From an uncultured Clostridia bacterium (GTDB taxonomy: Bacteria; Bacillota; Clostridia; UBA1381), in assembly GCA_934454035.1 (NCBI GenBank), contig CAKSFY010000121.1:1-6561 (forward strand): DNA of 6,561 nt, written 5' to 3'. Positions 5,109 through 6,561 of this stretch are shown here, in pieces. Each line of letters starts with the position of its first letter. Within the stretch, counting starts at the first letter, position 1. The notes beneath the pieces are model-generated. The model was given only the letters and a program-made list of their open reading frames with translations. It was not told the origin of the DNA and ran no database searches. The position numbers and the translations under genes are program-made.

Positions 5109-6561
5109 ATGGAAATGAACGAACTTCAAACACTGCGCCATTCGGCGTCACACGTGCTTGCACAAGCGGTAAAAAGGCTTTATCCGGACACAAAGCTTGC
5201 AATAGGACCTGCTATTGATAACGGCTTCTATTACGATTTTGATACGGAGCATACTTTCACTCCGGAGGATTTGGAAGCACTTGAAGCGGAAATGAAAAAA
5301 ATTGCAAAGGAAAATTTGAAAATTGAGCGGTTTGAACTTCCGAGAGAAGAAGCGCTTGAGCTTATGAAGGATGAGCCGTACAAGCAGGAGCTTATAAATG
5401 ATTTGCCCGAGGGCGAAACAATTTCTTTTTATAAGCAGGGCGAGTTTACCGACCTTTGCGCAGGACCTCATGTAAACTATACAAGCAAGGTAAAAGCATT
5501 TAAGCTTTTGAGTGCAACAGGTGCTTATTGGAGAGGCGACGAGCACAATAAAATGCTTCAGAGAATTTACGGAACAGCATTCATGAACAAAACGGAGCTT
5601 GAAGAGCATCTTGCTGCGCTGGAAGAGGCTAAAAAGCGTGACCATAATAAACTGGGACGTGAGCTGGAATTGTTCACAACGGTTGACATAATCGGTCAGG
5701 GACTGCCGATAATGCTGCCTAAGGGAGCAAGGGTGATTCAGCTTCTGCAAAGATTTGTGGAGGATGAAGAACAAAAAAGAGGCTGGCAGCTGACAAAAAC
5801 TCCGCTTATGGCAAAGAGCGATTTGTATAAGCTGTCCGGTCACTGGGATCATTATAAGGACGGAATGTTTGTAATGGGCGATGAAGAAAAGGACAAGGAG
5901 GTATTTGCCCTTCGTCCAATGACATGCCCGTTCCAGTATCAGGCATTCTTAAACAGAGGACGTTCATACAGAGATTTGCCGATGAGACTTAACGAAACTT
6001 CGACGCTTTTCCGGAATGAAGCTTCGGGCGAGATGCACGGACTTATAAGAGTTCGTCAGTTTACAATATCCGAAGGACATTTGATGTGTACCCCGGAGCA
6101 GCTTGAGGGCGAGTTCAAGGGTTGCCTGGAGCTGGCAAACTATATGCTCGAAACTCTTGGGCTTAAAGAAGATGTTTCCTACAGATTCTCACAGTGGGAT
6201 CCCGAGGACCGGGAAAAGTATATTGGTACTCCCGAGCAGTGGGATGAGGCTCAGGGCGTAATGAAGAAGATTCTCGATCATTTGCAGATTCCTTATAAAA
6301 TAGGCATCGGCGAGGCTGCATTCTACGGACCGAAGCTGGATATTCAGATTAAGAATGTGCATGGCAAGGAGGATACGCTTATCACAATCCAGATTGACCA
6401 AATGCTTGCAGAAAAATTCGGCATGGAATATGTTGATAAGGACGGAACAAAGAAAAATCCGTATATTATTCACAGAACTTCAATCGGCTGCTACGAAAGA
6501 ACACTTGCGCTGCTTATTGAAAAATATGCCGGTGCGTTTCCGGTATGGCTTGCGCCGGTTC
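5109..6561 (+). CDS. thrS: Threonyl-tRNA synthetase lacking the TGS domain (3'-truncated)
   Basis: This class II synthetase charges tRNA-Thr with threonine in the cytoplasm. The frame is open from ATG 5109 to the window edge: 484 residues, with the end of the gene missing. The protein begins with MEMNELQTLRHSASH, directly at the editing domain. The TGS domain of about 62 residues that precedes this point in E. coli and B. subtilis is absent. Editing-site residues are kept: H11xxxH15 and C117xxxH121. The catalytic domain starts near 178 (DHNKLGRELELF), with SGHW at 243-246 and motif 2 arginine R302 in FRNE. The zinc ligands C273, H324 and H455 correspond to E. coli C334, H385 and H511. The motif 3 arginine is in YERTLALL. 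The loop before H324 reads QFTISEGH instead of the usual GFTQDDAH. The C-terminal anticodon-binding domain lies past the edge. Expression is controlled by the T-box leader. Confidence 0.96.
   Translation, partial: MEMNELQTLRHSASHVLAQAVKRLYPDTKLAIGPAIDNGFYYDFDTEHTFTPEDLEALEAEMKKIAKENLKIERFELPREEALELMKDEPYKQELINDLPEGETISFYKQGEFTDLCAGPHVNYTSKVKAFKLLSATGAYWRGDEHNKMLQRIYGTAFMNKTELEEHLAALEEAKKRDHNKLGRELELFTTVDIIGQGLPIMLPKGARVIQLLQRFVEDEEQKRGWQLTKTPLMAKSDLYKLSGHWDHYKDGMFVMGDEEKDKEVFALRPMTCPFQYQAFLNRGRSYRDLPMRLNETSTLFRNEASGEMHGLIRVRQFTISEGHLMCTPEQLEGEFKGCLELANYMLETLGLKEDVSYRFSQWDPEDREKYIGTPEQWDEAQGVMKKILDHLQIPYKIGIGEAAFYGPKLDIQIKNVHGKEDTLITIQIDQMLAEKFGMEYVDKDGTKKNPYIIHRTSIGCYERTLALLIEKYAGAFPVWLAPV

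Noticed and set aside
5148..5852. Open frame of 234 codons on the minus strand opposite thrS
   Set aside because: It is fully antisense to the conserved editing and catalytic parts of ThrRS. The product looks like a shadow, rich in C, L, F and K with no domain, and no ribosome-binding site was noted.
1..6561. tRNA genes, CRISPR repeats, insertion sequences, phage or defence genes
   Set aside because: I looked on both strands and saw no cloverleaf gene, regularly spaced repeats, transposase motifs or terminal inverted repeats. All sizeable stretches are explained by the listed genes and RNA elements.

Overview
The window looks like chromosomal DNA of a moderately low-GC Firmicute, most likely a Clostridia-class (Eubacteriales) species. 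Three things support this: the grpE-dnaK-dnaJ gene order, a DnaK that lacks the roughly 24-residue nucleotide-binding-domain insertion found in the E. coli protein, and a T-box riboswitch in front of thrS. Genus and species cannot be told from the sequence.

Layout. Positions 1-3567 (+) hold the class I heat-shock chaperone genes: the 3' part of grpE (its start lies before the window), complete dnaK, and complete dnaJ. The dnaK-dnaJ gap carries a strong stem-loop without a U-tract. DnaJ most likely starts at a TTG at 2428 rather than at the GTG at 2419, because that GTG sits inside the Shine-Dalgarno sequence. A 22-bp bidirectional terminator (3563-3611) then separates dnaJ from a convergent minus-strand gene (3611-4666). 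That gene encodes a cytoplasmic-looking, cysteine-rich SGNH hydrolase of the sialate O-acetylesterase-like (SASA) family. A divergent intergenic region follows, with one sigma-A-like promoter for each direction. The plus-strand promoter drives a full threonine T-box leader (about 4791-5057), in which specifier loop, antiterminator and terminator can all be drawn base by base. It controls thrS, which begins at 5109 and runs off the right edge.

How the genes work together. GrpE, DnaK and DnaJ form one chaperone machine: J-protein, Hsp70 and nucleotide exchange factor. thrS is an independent unit that should be switched on when uncharged tRNA-Thr accumulates. The esterase is its own transcription unit and has no visible link to either neighbour.

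Most of the window is ordinary housekeeping DNA, and I do not see an undescribed multi-gene system. The points most worth checking are the threonyl-tRNA synthetase, which lacks the N-terminal TGS domain and has altered residues in an otherwise conserved active-site loop; the orphan esterase between dnaJ and thrS; and the compact RNA structures at gene ends and in the T-box leader.
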